Source: Cyprinodon diabolis
Lineage: Eukaryota; Chordata; Actinopteri; Cyprinodontiformes; Cyprinodontidae
Reading direction: 5' to 3'
Length of the DNA stretch: 64,000 nt
Assembly (NCBI GenBank): GCA_030533445.1
Contig: CM060076.1
Location: 23,732,603-23,796,602, forward strand
Every line of letters begins with the position of its first letter. Positions within the stretch are counted from its first letter, which is position 1. A model generated the notes under the pieces. That model was given only the letters and a program-made list of their open reading frames with translations, made no database searches and was not told where the DNA came from. This document shows positions 11,987 to 22,644 of the stretch, piece after piece. Position numbers and translations under genes: made by a program.

Positions 11987-12217
11987 GCCGGTCCTAGTGG
12001 TTAGAGCAGTGCACTTGTGCTCTGAGAAGGTTGCAAGTACCCGGTTCGATCCCCACAGCCTGCACTATGGGTCCCTGAGCAAGACCCTTAACCCCACACT
12101 GCTCCCCGGGCGCCACACAATGGCAGCCACTGCTCCCCAAGGGGATGGGTTAAATGCAGAGGGTGAATTTCTCCCATGTAAAATCAATAAAGTTCAATAA
12201 TCATTATTATTATCATT
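11987..12217 (+). mobile_element. tRNA-derived SINE, copy 1
   Basis: The head contains an A-box-like TAGTGGTTAGAGCAGTGC and a B box GGTTCGATCC. The body reads GTCCCTGAGCAAGACCCTTAA then TGCTCCCC, and GGGATGGGTTAAATGCAGAG. The 3' end has AATCAATAAAGTTCAATAAT and an (ATT)n tail. The same body occurs inverted at 62150-62345 and in shortened form at 55255-55400, so this is one family with three copies here. It lies antisense in the presumed first itpkb intron. Confidence 0.85.
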
Positions 12218-13189
12218 AACATCAAATAACATTTTAGTTAAGCAACCAACGACAGTTTGGCTAAGAGCAGCTAGCCTGACCAATAACCAGTCATATACTT
12301 CTATAACACCATAATAAACTTAACACCAAACCGTTAATATTGTAAGAAAGAATAAATTTAGTTTATGGATAATTTGCACCAATTTCAATTGATAACACTT
12401 TAACTAAACCGAACTTTTCCCAACAAGTATGCAAAAGAAGATCCTTAAAAACTAAAATAAAAACACTTTTATGTAAGTAAATATGCTTAAAGAAACATTT
12501 TAATGTGTTAAAAAGGGAAGAAAAAAAACCCTAATTGATTCTAAACATTGGTCAGCTGATCAAAAACTGAAAAATCCATTTTTTCCATACCATTAAATAC
12601 ATCAAAACTAAGAAATCCCATTTTTTGTCTGAGTCTATTAACACTTTAACTTCCTGTTGGATTCAAAACTGTTCCATCTGTCAGCTACAGCAGCACAATT
12701 TCCCTGTAGTTGTGTGACGGCTCCATTTGTACACAGAAGTCAGAATTTCTGGCCCCCAATTGAGACGTTTCAACAGGAACACCCTAAAAAGAATTTGGAA
12801 CCATTAGCCAGAAAATCGCTGCAATAAAACAACACCCATCGTTTAAATTAAAGACAGATGCTGTTTACATTCATAGAGCTTAAATTTTCCTTCTGTTTTT
12901 CATAGATTCTTTTTTGGTTATGTAATGAATAGGCAGTCGAACACATAATACATTTTAATGTTTGCAGGATAAGATATTTTGAAACGGTTTCTATACACAA
13001 AATACCATATAGAACAGTGTTTTTGGTTAGTGTCGTGGGTTTAGTGGCCATATATGAAAAATGAATAACAAGTAAGGCTGGATTAAATATCTAGTCTGAT
13101 TTTTTTTCTACCAAATCCAATTAATCAATTGTTTTCTCATGTTTCATAATCAAAATGCTAATAAACATGTAATTACATCTTAAGCTGAA
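12218..13189. other. Non-coding AT-rich intron sequence
   Basis: Nothing recognised. Confidence 0.35.
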
Positions 13190-13985
13190 AACAATTATTA
13201 ATTGATTAATCGTGATTAACTAAATTGATAGTCGATTTAAGGTAAAGAGGACGATCTTTTATTTCCAGGTGGATCATCTAAATTAGTGGTCCTCCTGATT
13301 ATCAGTCATTCTGGTGATATGTTTATTTAAGGCCGTACTACGTGCACTTTCAGACATATATGTGTGGTGAGCTATGCTTTCAGACAGTCATTGAAGCTCA
13401 CCTTTCTCATCTTGGTTCTTTGAAAAGTGCCGAGGGCCGTAAGAGAAAAAGTGTCTACGAAGTGTATGAGAAGAAAATAAAGGCCTCAGAAGAGGCAGAT
13501 ATATCCCAGAATGCTTTGGAGAGCTCTCCTCGCAAAGCACTATGCCACAGTGGCCCGCCTACTAACAAAGCTGGAACAGGCACCATACTGAGGAGGAGGA
13601 GTAACGTGACCAACAGAGCACAAAGCAGTGATCATCTGTTGGTCAGTTACCTGAGTTTTCTACAGAGTCCACTATATAGTCCCTGCTGTATGTGGACACA
13701 GTAAGCTTGTATTAGCTATGAGAACAGCACATTTTAAACAGGACGTGCACGAGGAGAAACAGGCTTGTATTTATTGCATTTAAAATAAAATAAAAATGTT
13801 TTCATCTGTTAATATGCTGTATCAAAAACTCCTCAAATTGAAAAGTTTTAGTTTCACCTGCTTGAATTTCATAGAAAAATCTTTAAGGAACCTTTCGCTA
13901 TCACATTATTGATCAATTTACTGACAAAAAAAAGCGACAGATGAATTAATTTTCAAAATAATCGTTAATTGCTGCCTTAATTTCA
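13190..13985 (-). mobile_element. Degenerate hAT-type MITE (minus orientation), split by another element
   Basis: The right part, 13815-13985, is the inverse of the 55948-56318 family: AAAACTCCTCAA, then TTTTAGTTTCACCTG, then AAAATAATCGTTAATTGCTGCC near the outer end. Sequence at about 13190-13232 (TTGATTAATCGTGATTAAC) resembles the other inner end. The element at about 13233-13800 separates the two, so it seems inserted into the hAT copy. The ends are diverged and no target duplication is clear. Confidence 0.5.
13233..13800 (+). mobile_element. MITE of the 26843-27205 family, longer version with a unique middle
   Basis: The first ~110 bp (TTTAAGGTAAAGAGG, then CCAGGTGGATCATC, TTAGTGGTCCTCC, CATTCTGGTGATATGTTTA) and ~70 bp near the end (TTTTAAACAGG...CACGAGGAGAAA) match the copies at 26843 and 19400. 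About 340 bp in the middle (roughly 13370-13715) has no counterpart in them and holds an open frame rich in Lys, Ser and Arg (KSAEGRKRKSVYEVYEKK). I do not recognise that frame. Confidence 0.5.
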
Positions 13986-13990
13986 GCCCT

Positions 13991-16900
13991 GATCGCAGCT
14001 TTTAAAAACAGGCTTTTAATTCAATCACTCCCTCATGGAGGTGACCTTAATCTAAAGGGCAACGGAAAGGAATGAACTGATGTCTTTCAGAGCTATGGAA
14101 GCCCTAAGAATGGATGGCAAAAAAAAGGTCTTCATAAACAATAAATTAAATTAAGCATAAGAAAACCAAATATTTGTGTCATCCAGGAAGAGCCAGAATG
14201 GGGCTTTTCTATGAATATATTCATCAATATATTGCACAATCTTTGCAAAAGTAAGAATATTTGTCTTGAAATGCTTTATTTGTCTAATTCTATTTAAATA
14301 AATATTATAACCCTAAAATGAGAATACCCTATTTTACCCCATTTCAACTCACTGCTTTGAAATTGCTTTGTAGCAGAAGCTAAAGGGCGACACAAGAACA
14401 GTGAAAAGGAAGAACGATGGACACATGGAAGCACATGACACAGAGAGGAAAAACAGGCAGAGATGTGGAGAAAAATAGGCACATAAATAATAAGTTACTC
14501 TGAAACAGAGGAAGAAACAGAAGAGAGAAAAAAAACGCATATGGTTTTTGTGTTTGCAGTATTCCATTTATGAATATCTGCTGCATCTGATCAGAAAACA
14601 GCGGTTCTTTTAAATCATACACATCCCAATTTCTTCTTCTAAACTTCAAAAAATTTCCATAATGAAAAAAATAGCCCTTTTACAAATTAAAGTAGACATT
14701 TTACCTCAGGAAATGACTTCACATGAAGGTAAACTACAGGATATGTTTCACTATGTATTTTTATTCTGTATCGGTCAGTTTAAACGCTGTCTAATCACTT
14801 GTTTTATCATGTCCTGCTGTGAAGAAGCTATGCAAATAAGCTCGACTGTGCAGGATGAGTTAAAGCTGGCGTTCCATGCACAGATGGTCCGCTGCAGGAA
14901 AAACCTGCAGAATGCATCGTCTTATTTACCAGCAACACGTTTCAGATATTTGGGCTTCAACTCAAGAAAGCACTTAAAGATCAGCAGCTCGGGCAGATGC
15001 GGGATTAAGCTGAATTTCTTGTGCCAATCAGTGAGCAAATAGTGTTTGTCCAGAGATATATGGGCGTAGAAGATACTTCTTTTATAAAAAAATGTTATAA
15101 GAGTTAAATGACACCGCTTTTTTCCACTCTGTCGACCTTATATATCAGAACAGTCGGCGAAACCAAACTGAAGCCCTTATCTCTGCAGATCTTCTACACT
15201 CTGGGCTCACTGAAGCAACCAGTTTTAATGTTGTGCTCAGAGCTGATAGGAGGCGGATTCAAGAAAATGTTTTGATTCCCAATAAGTAAAGACATCAGGT
15301 CACGAACTGTGGGGCAAATGAGGGATTTCCTTTTTGGGGGAGTGACGCAGTTAGAAAGGCAATCTGAGAGGCCTGGGTGGTTTGATAGCCATCAGCGTTT
15401 CTTTTTTTTTTTTTTTATACAACACACAACCTAATATATTTGGCTCTGTTTGTGTAACTGTCGCTAATGTTTTAAATGCAAAGAAATAAAAAATAAATAA
15501 AGAGGTTTATAAGTGAACAGGATGGAAAGAGAGGTGTATACAAGCTATTTTGGTGCTCTTGGCTGTTCTGAACCTTTCATGCAGAAGTAGCTGATTTACT
15601 TTCTGTCAAACAAAGGGGGCGTAATGAAGCAGCACTGAGAGCCAAGGACCAATTCCACACCACATGAGGCACAGCCTTGGCACTGAAGAGTGGAGCAAAG
15701 TGGACGCATTTCTCCCACACAAAGGTAGAGCAGGTGGAAAAAATAAATTCCAACCATTCGACTCAGCAGGTGATCACACATCTGGAGATGTTTTGGGAGA
15801 AAGAAGGATGGAACAACAACCACATCAACTAAAACTATAATTTTTTTTACAGGAATGAGAGCATGATGGCATTTTAAAGAGATATCAACATTTATTTAGC
15901 TATTTCTGTCACATCTTAATTATGTCGGCACAAAAAAAAAACATGGACGTTGCAGAAAGAGCATTTTATCATGCTGGCCAAAGTCCAACAACAACAGCTA
16001 TTAAACAGAGAGGCAAACAAATATCCTGACCGTGCCTTTAAAAAAAATAAAATCGCACACTTAAGTCAAACGTCAAGGCCACTAAAACAAACACTGATGC
16101 CTTTGAGCTAACTTTAACCTCTGCAGAGGGTTATTTGTACTTCAGATCGGCCTGTTTCATCAGACTAGGAGTTGGAGCAGGTCGGGCTACTAGCCATTCG
16201 CCTGGCTATGCAAGTGGGCAAGTTATGGATAAAAAAAAGTTATTTGGTTTAAAAAATGCAGTGATGATGATGGGCAGGGTTTATCTATGGGTGTCTTTTA
16301 AATGTCTGATGGAAGAGATGCAGGGATTGGGTGTTTCCTAATACAGATTTCAGGTTAACTATGAGCTCTGACCTGCCGATTATAACCCATGCTGATTTGT
16401 TTTACCGTAAGAACACAAAATAAAAATAGAAATGTGTTAGTGTTTTATTCCAATCTGTTGCTATACTAGAGCAGATGACCAAATTATGTATGCCCTGTCT
16501 GATTTGTGTTTAACTCAAAACAGTTCATGAAAGCTCATGTCGGTAGATGATGTATGCCGAACAGTAATAATAATACTTAACCAGCCAACAGGGGTAGAAA
16601 GAGATGATTTATTAATGAATCTGTATTTCTTTACTCAAAAAAATATTTAATTCAGCCACTTTGATAAGTAACTTAACACACTAATAGAAGAAAATAATTT
16701 CCCATACAGTCGTAACAGATGGGACACTCATCCTGTTATCTAAAGCTCAGGGGGAAATACTTAAGTTCAAAACCCAAATAATTAGTTGTCTATAGGCACT
16801 AATCAGAAAATCATATTTGAACAGTTAAATGGAAATGGATTAGAATTTTACATGATTATTTTGTATAATAAGCAGCTGTAAATGGTATAAGAAGAATATA

Positions 16901-17471
16901 GCAGAAAAAGTTATCACTATGAATGAATTATGAAGAAATTTAAAAGAAAAAAATAACTTTTTTTTTTTTACTACAAGTGATTAATCAAATTATTATGGTG
17001 CAAGTTAGTACAATTTGTGCCTAAAAAGCCTGACAACAAATGCAAAGTATTTATATTATATAGGATAATGAATGATTCCAGTTATATTGTCTTATCTTAT
17101 GTGAGGATGATTAAAAGTGATTTTTAGATGAGAATATATGTAAATAATAGTTAGGTGGATGAAGGGATTGCAAATCCAAATTGAATATGACTGAGAAACT
17201 GCACAGTTAATTAAACAGGACTGGTTGTATTTTGCCCTGCAGGAATAAATCTGATTCAATCTTAAAAGAACTATGCATGAATCAGCCTGTGTTAAACAAC
17301 ATTTACTCAAGGATCGTTTAAAATTCCTCGCATTCTTTCACTTTCCCACCATCTTTGAATAATGTCTTTATTCTTGAAGGATCTCAGTTCAAACTGCTCC
17401 TGCTGGTAAAAGTGGAACAAAACAACATCCAGCTGCAATAATCAGTTTATAGCAGCTATAGGCTGTCTTAC
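13991..17471. other. itpkb: Long non-coding stretch, presumed first intron of itpkb
   Basis: No family motif, RNA gene or repeat is recognised. The 126-residue frame at 14662-15042 has no recognisable domain and is treated as chance. Confidence 0.4.
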
Positions 17472-17830
17472 CTCGTCTCTCAGGGTCTTTAATCAAGCGG
17501 AGCAGATGCGATATGTGAAAAACCTCCTTTTTTTCTTTCTTGTCACGAAGCAACTTTGTTGGACTCACTCGCCGGTTTACTGTTTTTCTTGTTTTGGTTT
17601 TTTTTTTCTTCCCCACCTCCTCACAGTCGCGCACACACAGAGATCCACCTCCACTTTAAAAACAGAAACAGAGAAAGTTGCCTTTTCTTCCAAAGAGCAT
17701 CTTTTTGTTTCCTGCAGAAGCTGAACCCCATAAAGCCGCTGGGAGCCTCTGCTCTGGATGGACAGCAGAGGAGTCTGTTGTCATCCGACGCTCCTCTCTG
17801 ACTGTAGTAAAGCTTTTTGTGTCTCCGAGT
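17472..17830 (-). other. itpkb: Candidate non-coding first exon of itpkb
   Basis: On the minus strand this stretch ends CTGAGAGACGAG before a strong donor, GTAAGAC (17471 downward). It is richer in GC than its surroundings, sits beside a (GA)n tract and contains short upstream ATG frames but no long coding frame. The next acceptor read downstream on this strand is that of the start-codon exon at 11668. This supports, but does not prove, a 5' UTR exon and an intron of about 5.8 kb. The upstream limit is a guess from the sequence change near the CT repeat. Confidence 0.5.
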
Positions 17831-17840
17831 CTAAAGGCGG

Positions 17841-17843
<3 letters not shown>

Positions 17844-17893
<50 letters not shown>
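17844..17893. repeat. (CT)25 microsatellite
   Basis: An uninterrupted CT run of 50 bases directly upstream of the candidate itpkb first exon (GA on the transcribed strand). GA tracts are frequent near vertebrate promoters. Confidence 0.97.
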
Positions 17894-17894
<1 letters not shown>

Positions 17895-17897
<3 letters not shown>

Positions 17898-18010
17898 GCT
17901 TTCTGTCACTCCCTCCGTTTAGTGGAGGGGTAAAAAAATTTAAAAAAAGCTGAGCACACGTGCACTAGGGAAACCCTCACGAGCGCACCCTGGGGCGCGT
18001 GTAAGCACAC
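17895..18010 (-). promoter_or_regulatory. Candidate itpkb promoter-proximal region
   Basis: A locally GC-rich, CpG-containing stretch (around GAGCGCACCCTGGGGCGCG) with a palindromic E-box CACGTG at 17957-17962. It lies just upstream of the candidate first exon. No TATA box is obvious. The assignment is inferred from position. Confidence 0.35.
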
Positions 18011-18276
18011 TGTAATTCCAAACACTTTAATTAACGTGTTCAGAAGCGGTTTTAATATTGTTTTGTGTCCGATGCAGGGCCGTTACCAGGATGTTTGAAA
18101 CACCGAGGTCAAATGTTGCGATAAATCTTACTTGACAAAAAAAACTCCTAATATGGTGACTTTTTAAAATATATTTTGGAAACGCGAATAAAGAGAGTTA
18201 AAGCACAAGCCCATGAAGGAGATGAATATGAACATGTTTATTATAATGATTCCAAAACTCACAAAATTAGAGTATT

Positions 18277-19163
18277 TGAGTGAATAAGTGAGTGGGTGTG
18301 AGTGAATGAGTGAGTGAGTATGAGTGAGTGAGTGAGTGAGTATGAGTAAGTGAGTGAGTCAGTATGAGTGAGCGAGTGAGTCAGTGAGTGAGTATGAGTG
18401 AGTCAGTGAGTGAGTATGAGTATGAGTGAGTGAGTCAGTGAGTGAGTATGAGTGAGTGAGTGAGTGAGTGAGTATGAGTGAGTGAGTATGAGTGTGAGTG
18501 AGTGAGTGAGTGAGTGAGTGAGTGAGTGATAGAGTATGAGTGAGTGAGTATGAATGTGAGTGAGTGAGTGAGTCAGTGAGTGAGTATGAGTGAGTGAGAG
18601 AGTGAGTGAGTATGAGTGAGTGAGTATGAATGTGAGTGAGTGAGTATGACTGAGTCAGTGAGTGAGTATGAGTGAGTCAGTGAGTGAGTATGAGTGAGTG
18701 AGTATGACTGAGTTAGTGAGTAAGTGAGTGAGTATGAGTGAGTGAGTGAGTGAGTGAGTATGAGTGAGTGAGTATAACTGAGTGAGTGAGTGAGTGAGTG
18801 AGTATGAGTGAGTGAGTATGAATGTGAGTGAGTATGACTGAGTCAGTGAGTGAGTGAGTGAGTATGAATGTGAGTGAATGAGTGTGAGTGAATGAGTATG
18901 AGTGAGTGAGTATGAATGTGAGTGAGTGAGTGAGTATGAGTGAGTGAGAGAGTGAGTGAGTATGAGTGAGTATAACTGAGTGAGTGAGTGAGTATGAGTG
19001 AGTGAGTATGAATGTGAGTGAGTATGACTGAGTCAGTGAGTGAGTGAGTGAGTATGAATGTGAGTGAATGAGTATGAGTGTGAGTGAATGAGTATGAGTG
19101 AGTGAGTATGAGTGAGTGAGTATGAGTGAGTAAGTATGAGTGAGTGAGTATATGTGAGTGAGT
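18277..19163. repeat. (GAGT)n array with TATGAGT variants
   Basis: Almost 0.9 kb of GAGT units broken at intervals by TATGAGT, CAGT and AATGTGAGT variants, giving a higher-order minisatellite-like pattern. The long minus-strand frames over it (Thr-His-Ser-Leu repeats) are translations of the repeat. Confidence 0.96.
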
Positions 19164-19181
19164 ATAATAACAATAATGATG

Positions 19182-19225
<44 letters not shown>

Positions 19226-19226
19226 T
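19164..19226. repeat. (AAT)n microsatellite
   Basis: ATAATA repeats directly abut the GAGT array, so the two simple repeats form a compound tract. Confidence 0.95.
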
Positions 19227-19399
19227 AAACAAAAACGGGAAAATACAGAGGACATGACCTCGGTGTTCTCAATTCTGGTTACAGGGCTGGTCCATGGCAT
19301 CAATCTGCCAGTGTTTTGAAGCTAATATCAGTTAGCATCTGCATACCTTATTAGAAAATAAGAAAGACAAAACAATAAGACGCCCAATAAAAAATCAGT

Positions 19400-19745
19400 G
19401 TAATGAGATGAGTCAGAAAGCCGTAGTAGTGCACATGCACAACTCTATACATGCTCTGACAGGAGACGCCTATTAAAAGTGTGTGAGAGCATGCATAAGC
19501 CAGTTTCTACTTGTGCATGCTCTGTTTTAAAGATGCTGTTTGCATCGCTCAAACAAGCTTATTTCCAAAAGAAGATTTGCAATTTTTCAACTATGTCAGA
19601 TTCACCACTAATGGGTGAAAATGGGGACAAGCACGTAGGAGGGCCTTACATAAACATATCACCATAATGATTGGCAATTAGGAGGACCACTTATTTTTAT
19701 GATCCACCCTGAAAAAGGACAACCTCCATTATTCATTTAATATGC
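19400..19745 (-). mobile_element. MITE of the 26843-27205 family, minus orientation
   Basis: The reverse complement aligns by eye with 26843-27205: GGTGGATCAT, GTGGTCCTCCTAATTG, TGGTGATATGTTTA, TTGCAAATCTTCTTTTGGAA, ACAGAGCATGC and GTTGTGCATGTGCA are shared in order. The ends are diverged. Confidence 0.7.
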
Positions 19746-19869
19746 TTGAAGCTTAAAGGAACTACAGGAAGGAAAAAATGAAAAGAAATACACAGACATG
19801 ACCAGTTTTCTATTGCTAATGGGTGATAAGATATTAAAATCGGCTGCAATTCGGGGGAAGAATTTTGTC

Positions 19870-20899
19870 CAGTGTTGTTTTCGTCAATGATGATTATTAT
19901 GAAATTATTTCGTTGACGTTCCTTTTTTCATAAGGATAACGAAAACTGAAAAGCTAGGCATGGATCTTTGATGACAAAAACATGACAACTCATGGGTGTG
20001 AGATTTTGTTGCTGAAACGAGACTAAACTATATGGCGCTGATCATCCTCTGCCAAGCATAAAAAAATCCCTTTGTCTAACTATCAAGATTTTATTTCTTC
20101 CAGCTCAAAAGAGGACTACCAAAAGGAATCCCTAAATTATATTTCAAGAAAATATTTCATTGCATACTGTTTATTTTTGGATAAAGACCCAGATGTAAAG
20201 GTACAAAGATCTTTGAATATTTCTTTCTCATAGTTTTTGTTTCTATCAATTTGAATATTTCAACATTTTAGTTAACATATAAAAAATGTAGGTCCCGATT
20301 GCGGTGGAATTACAAGGATATTATGTAGGTTTTTTCTGTATTTTTTTAAGATCATACTCCAGTGAATTTAAATCTACTTTGACCACTGAGCAGCAGTAAC
20401 CAAGGTGCAAATTGAAGAAATTAAGCCAAAATTGCAAAAGTAGAAAGAAGAATGTTTTTGTTCTTTGCTTTTTTGGCGTAATGAAGATTGTATTGATCTG
20501 TGTGTATTGCATAATTCATAGTAGATAAGGTGTTTGCTTGGGGATGGACACATTGTATGTCTAAAACCATTCTTTTATTGCACATTTTGTTAGCTTGTCT
20601 GTCTGCTATATGACAAACAATCTAGTTCAATATGACATGTTAAACTATTTCTGCTATTTTCACAGCTTTTTGTGAGACACTTTTGTATAAAGTAGGGCAT
20701 TAATTCATAAAAAAGTTTATTTTAATACTATGAATCAAAGTTTTCTGCCCAACAGCAATGATGAACTGTATGGCAGCATTCTATACCCAGCAATTGTAGT
20801 ATATAAGCAAGAGCAGTCAGTCTGGTAAAGAATCTGGTTGTTATTTGAAAATGTAAAGGTTAACTGTATTATGAAGTGCAACATAAAGTTGACTAAAAC
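19870..20899. repeat. Possible older dispersed repeat split by the hAT element
   Basis: GTTTTCGTCAATGATGATT and CGTTGACGTTCC on the left and ACTAAAACTAAACTAAAACC with TTTTAGTCGACTAAAACTG on the right (21789-21835) look like parts of the ACTAAAAC-rich repeat common in fish. The hAT element at 20900 seems to sit inside it. Limits are uncertain. Confidence 0.3.
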
Positions 20900-21788
20900 T
20901 AGGGTGACCAAACGTCCATATTTCCCGGGACATATCTGTATTTCACTTTTTTAGAAAGTGAGGAAATGTCCTGATTTTTTAAATTACCTTAATTGGACCA
21001 TTAAATTTACAGGCACTAGGGCACTGCGCACGACGCTGCGTGTGACGTAATCCCTGAGCCGCGTCAGTGCGGGCAGCCCTGTTCTTAATCAGAATATAGA
21101 TAGCGTAGCTGTCAGTACGCCAAGTACATGCAAAAGTGCAAATGTATGTTTACCGACGATTTACAAAAGAGTTTCCCCGCTGTGCACACATTGGATGCCT
21201 TGTGCACAGTGTGCAAAGCAGGCACATATGTCTCGGTGTCCAATGGAGGTGCAAGGGATCTGAAAAGCCACCTGGAGACCGAAAGTAAAGATGGTCTATT
21301 GATATGTTTGTTTGTTTTTGGTACATTTTGATTAATTTTTGTTACACAAGAGGTATTTTTTTTAATTAGCTCATTTGTTAATTTATTTTTTCCAATAGCC
21401 TACAGAACAGACATTATTTCGTTCATTGCTGAGGCTGAGTATCATCTGTTATTGGGAGTTGAGAGTTATTGTTAAATTTTATTGTTAAGTGAGGGATGTT
21501 TAGATGAGACATTATTTCATTGTGCTTTTCATTCATTACAGGAATTGTTAAGCATTTTTAATAAATACATTTTGAATAAAATTATCGTTTGTTATTGGAG
21601 TTATTGCTGTTGACTTTTACTGAAAAGCATTTTTTAATAAATCAACTGTAAATATCATGTTATTGTAGGATTACGTAGGCCTATGTTAAGTGAGTGCATG
21701 CCACAGACATCTCTATGCATGGGAACAGAGATCCCCCCGGGCGCTTCAAGGTGTCCTGGTTTTCCTAAATGAAAATATGGTCACCCTA
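20900..21788 (+). mobile_element. hAT-type transposon, 889 bp, internally deleted
   Basis: The termini TAGGGTGACCA and TGGTCACCCTA are inverse of each other. The exact 8-bp duplication ACTAAAAC lies at 20892-20899 and 21789-21796. Eight-base duplications and TAGGG-type ends fit the hAT superfamily. The interior has one short frame that looks like a zinc-finger remnant (21128-21331) and no catalytic region, so the element is non-autonomous. Confidence 0.9.
21128..21331 (+). pseudogene. Zinc-finger (BED-like) N-terminal remnant of a hAT transposase
   Basis: The frame reads KCMFTDDLQKSFPAVH, then ALCTVCKAGTYVSVSNGG, then ARDLKSHLETESK. The CxxC pair followed by an aligned His and a basic/Ser-rich end resembles the BED-like finger that binds transposon ends in hAT-derived proteins. 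It runs into AT-rich sequence and stops after about 67 residues; the RNase-H-like catalytic domain and dimerisation region are absent. Confidence 0.55.
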
Positions 21789-21964
21789 ACTAAAACTAAA
21801 CTAAAACCCTTTTAAGTTTTAGTCGACTAAAACTGACAGAGTATTGTCATTTTGTACACGCAGAGTGTATACAAAAAGAAATTTCGTTCAGTAAAGCATT
21901 TTTTAAATACACTATTATTAAAGTGCAGCATTGATGAATTGTAAACATGGTGATCAAATGTAAA

Positions 21965-22525
21965 CATAAGACTGGTATATGATTTACAGTCCTGATGGCA
22001 GTGGGGAAGAAGCAGTTCTGGAACCTGCTGGACCTGCATTGGATGCTGCGAAGCCTCTTCTGAGAGGGCAGCAGCGAGAACTGTCCATGGTGGGGGTATG
22101 AGGGGTCATTGATAATGTTACAGGCTCGGGACACGTAGCGCCGGGATGAAATGTCTTTTAAGGAGAGAAGAGGAGCCCTGGTGATCCTCTGCATTTCTCA
22201 CTAATCTCGTCACCTTCTTCCTATCTGCAGCCTTGCAGCCTCCACACCACACGGTGAGATAGCTGGTTAGATTGCTTTCTATCGCGCATCTGTAGAGGTT
22301 GTGAGGATGAATAGGGCAGTTGGGTTCTTCTCATCCTCCGCAGGAAGAACATGCTCTTTAGTGCTCTTTTGACAAGTGAGGTGGTGTTTACAGTCCAGGT
22401 GCGTGTGTCTGTGATATGCACCCCCAGGAATATGGTGCTGCTGACCACCTCTTCAGCTGAGCTATTGATGAGCAGTGGAGCGTGGTTAGACCGGTTCTCC
22501 TGCAGTCGACAATGACTTAAACTAT
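21965..22525 (-). pseudogene. LINE (L2/Rex1-like) reverse transcriptase C-terminal fragment
   Basis: On the minus strand, in more than one frame: AEEVVSSTIFLGVHITDTRTW, then NTTSLVKRALKSMFFLRRM, then APLLSLKDISSRRYVSRACN, NDPSYPHHGQFSLLPSQKRL, RSIQCRSSRFQNCFFPTAIR. This is the order seen after the palm domain in L2/Rex1-type LINE proteins. The copy is 5'-truncated and frameshifted. The catalytic residues are not present in the fragment. Confidence 0.85.
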
Positions 22526-22534
22526 CACATACAG

Positions 22535-22640
22535 TCATGGACGTAATTTTGGTGGGGGGACGGGTGGGATATGTCCCCTGAACTTTTACAAACTTCCGTT
22601 TTGGTGCTGCACATTTTATTGTCCCATCTGTCTAACCTGG
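22535..22640. repeat. Possible dispersed repeat fragment
   Basis: The ACGTAATTTTGGTGGGGGGAC segment followed by GGGATATGTCCCC resembles a G-rich repeat I recall from fish genomes. The family is not named and confidence is low. Confidence 0.3.
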
Positions 22641-22644
22641 CATA

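Noticed and set aside
12001..12055. Possible tRNA gene
   Set aside because: A- and B-box-like sequences belong to a SINE with a known body and an AATAAAG...(ATT)n tail.
14662..15042. 126-residue plus-strand ORF
   Set aside because: No domain, no splice or promoter context, AT-rich composition, and inside a presumed intron; kept as chance.
18277..19163. CRISPR-like regular repeat array
   Set aside because: The unit is a 4-bp simple repeat without unique spacers, in a vertebrate genome.
18713..19303. 196-residue minus-strand ORF rich in Thr, His, Ser, Leu
   Set aside because: It is a translation of the GAGT simple repeat and the adjoining AAT repeat.
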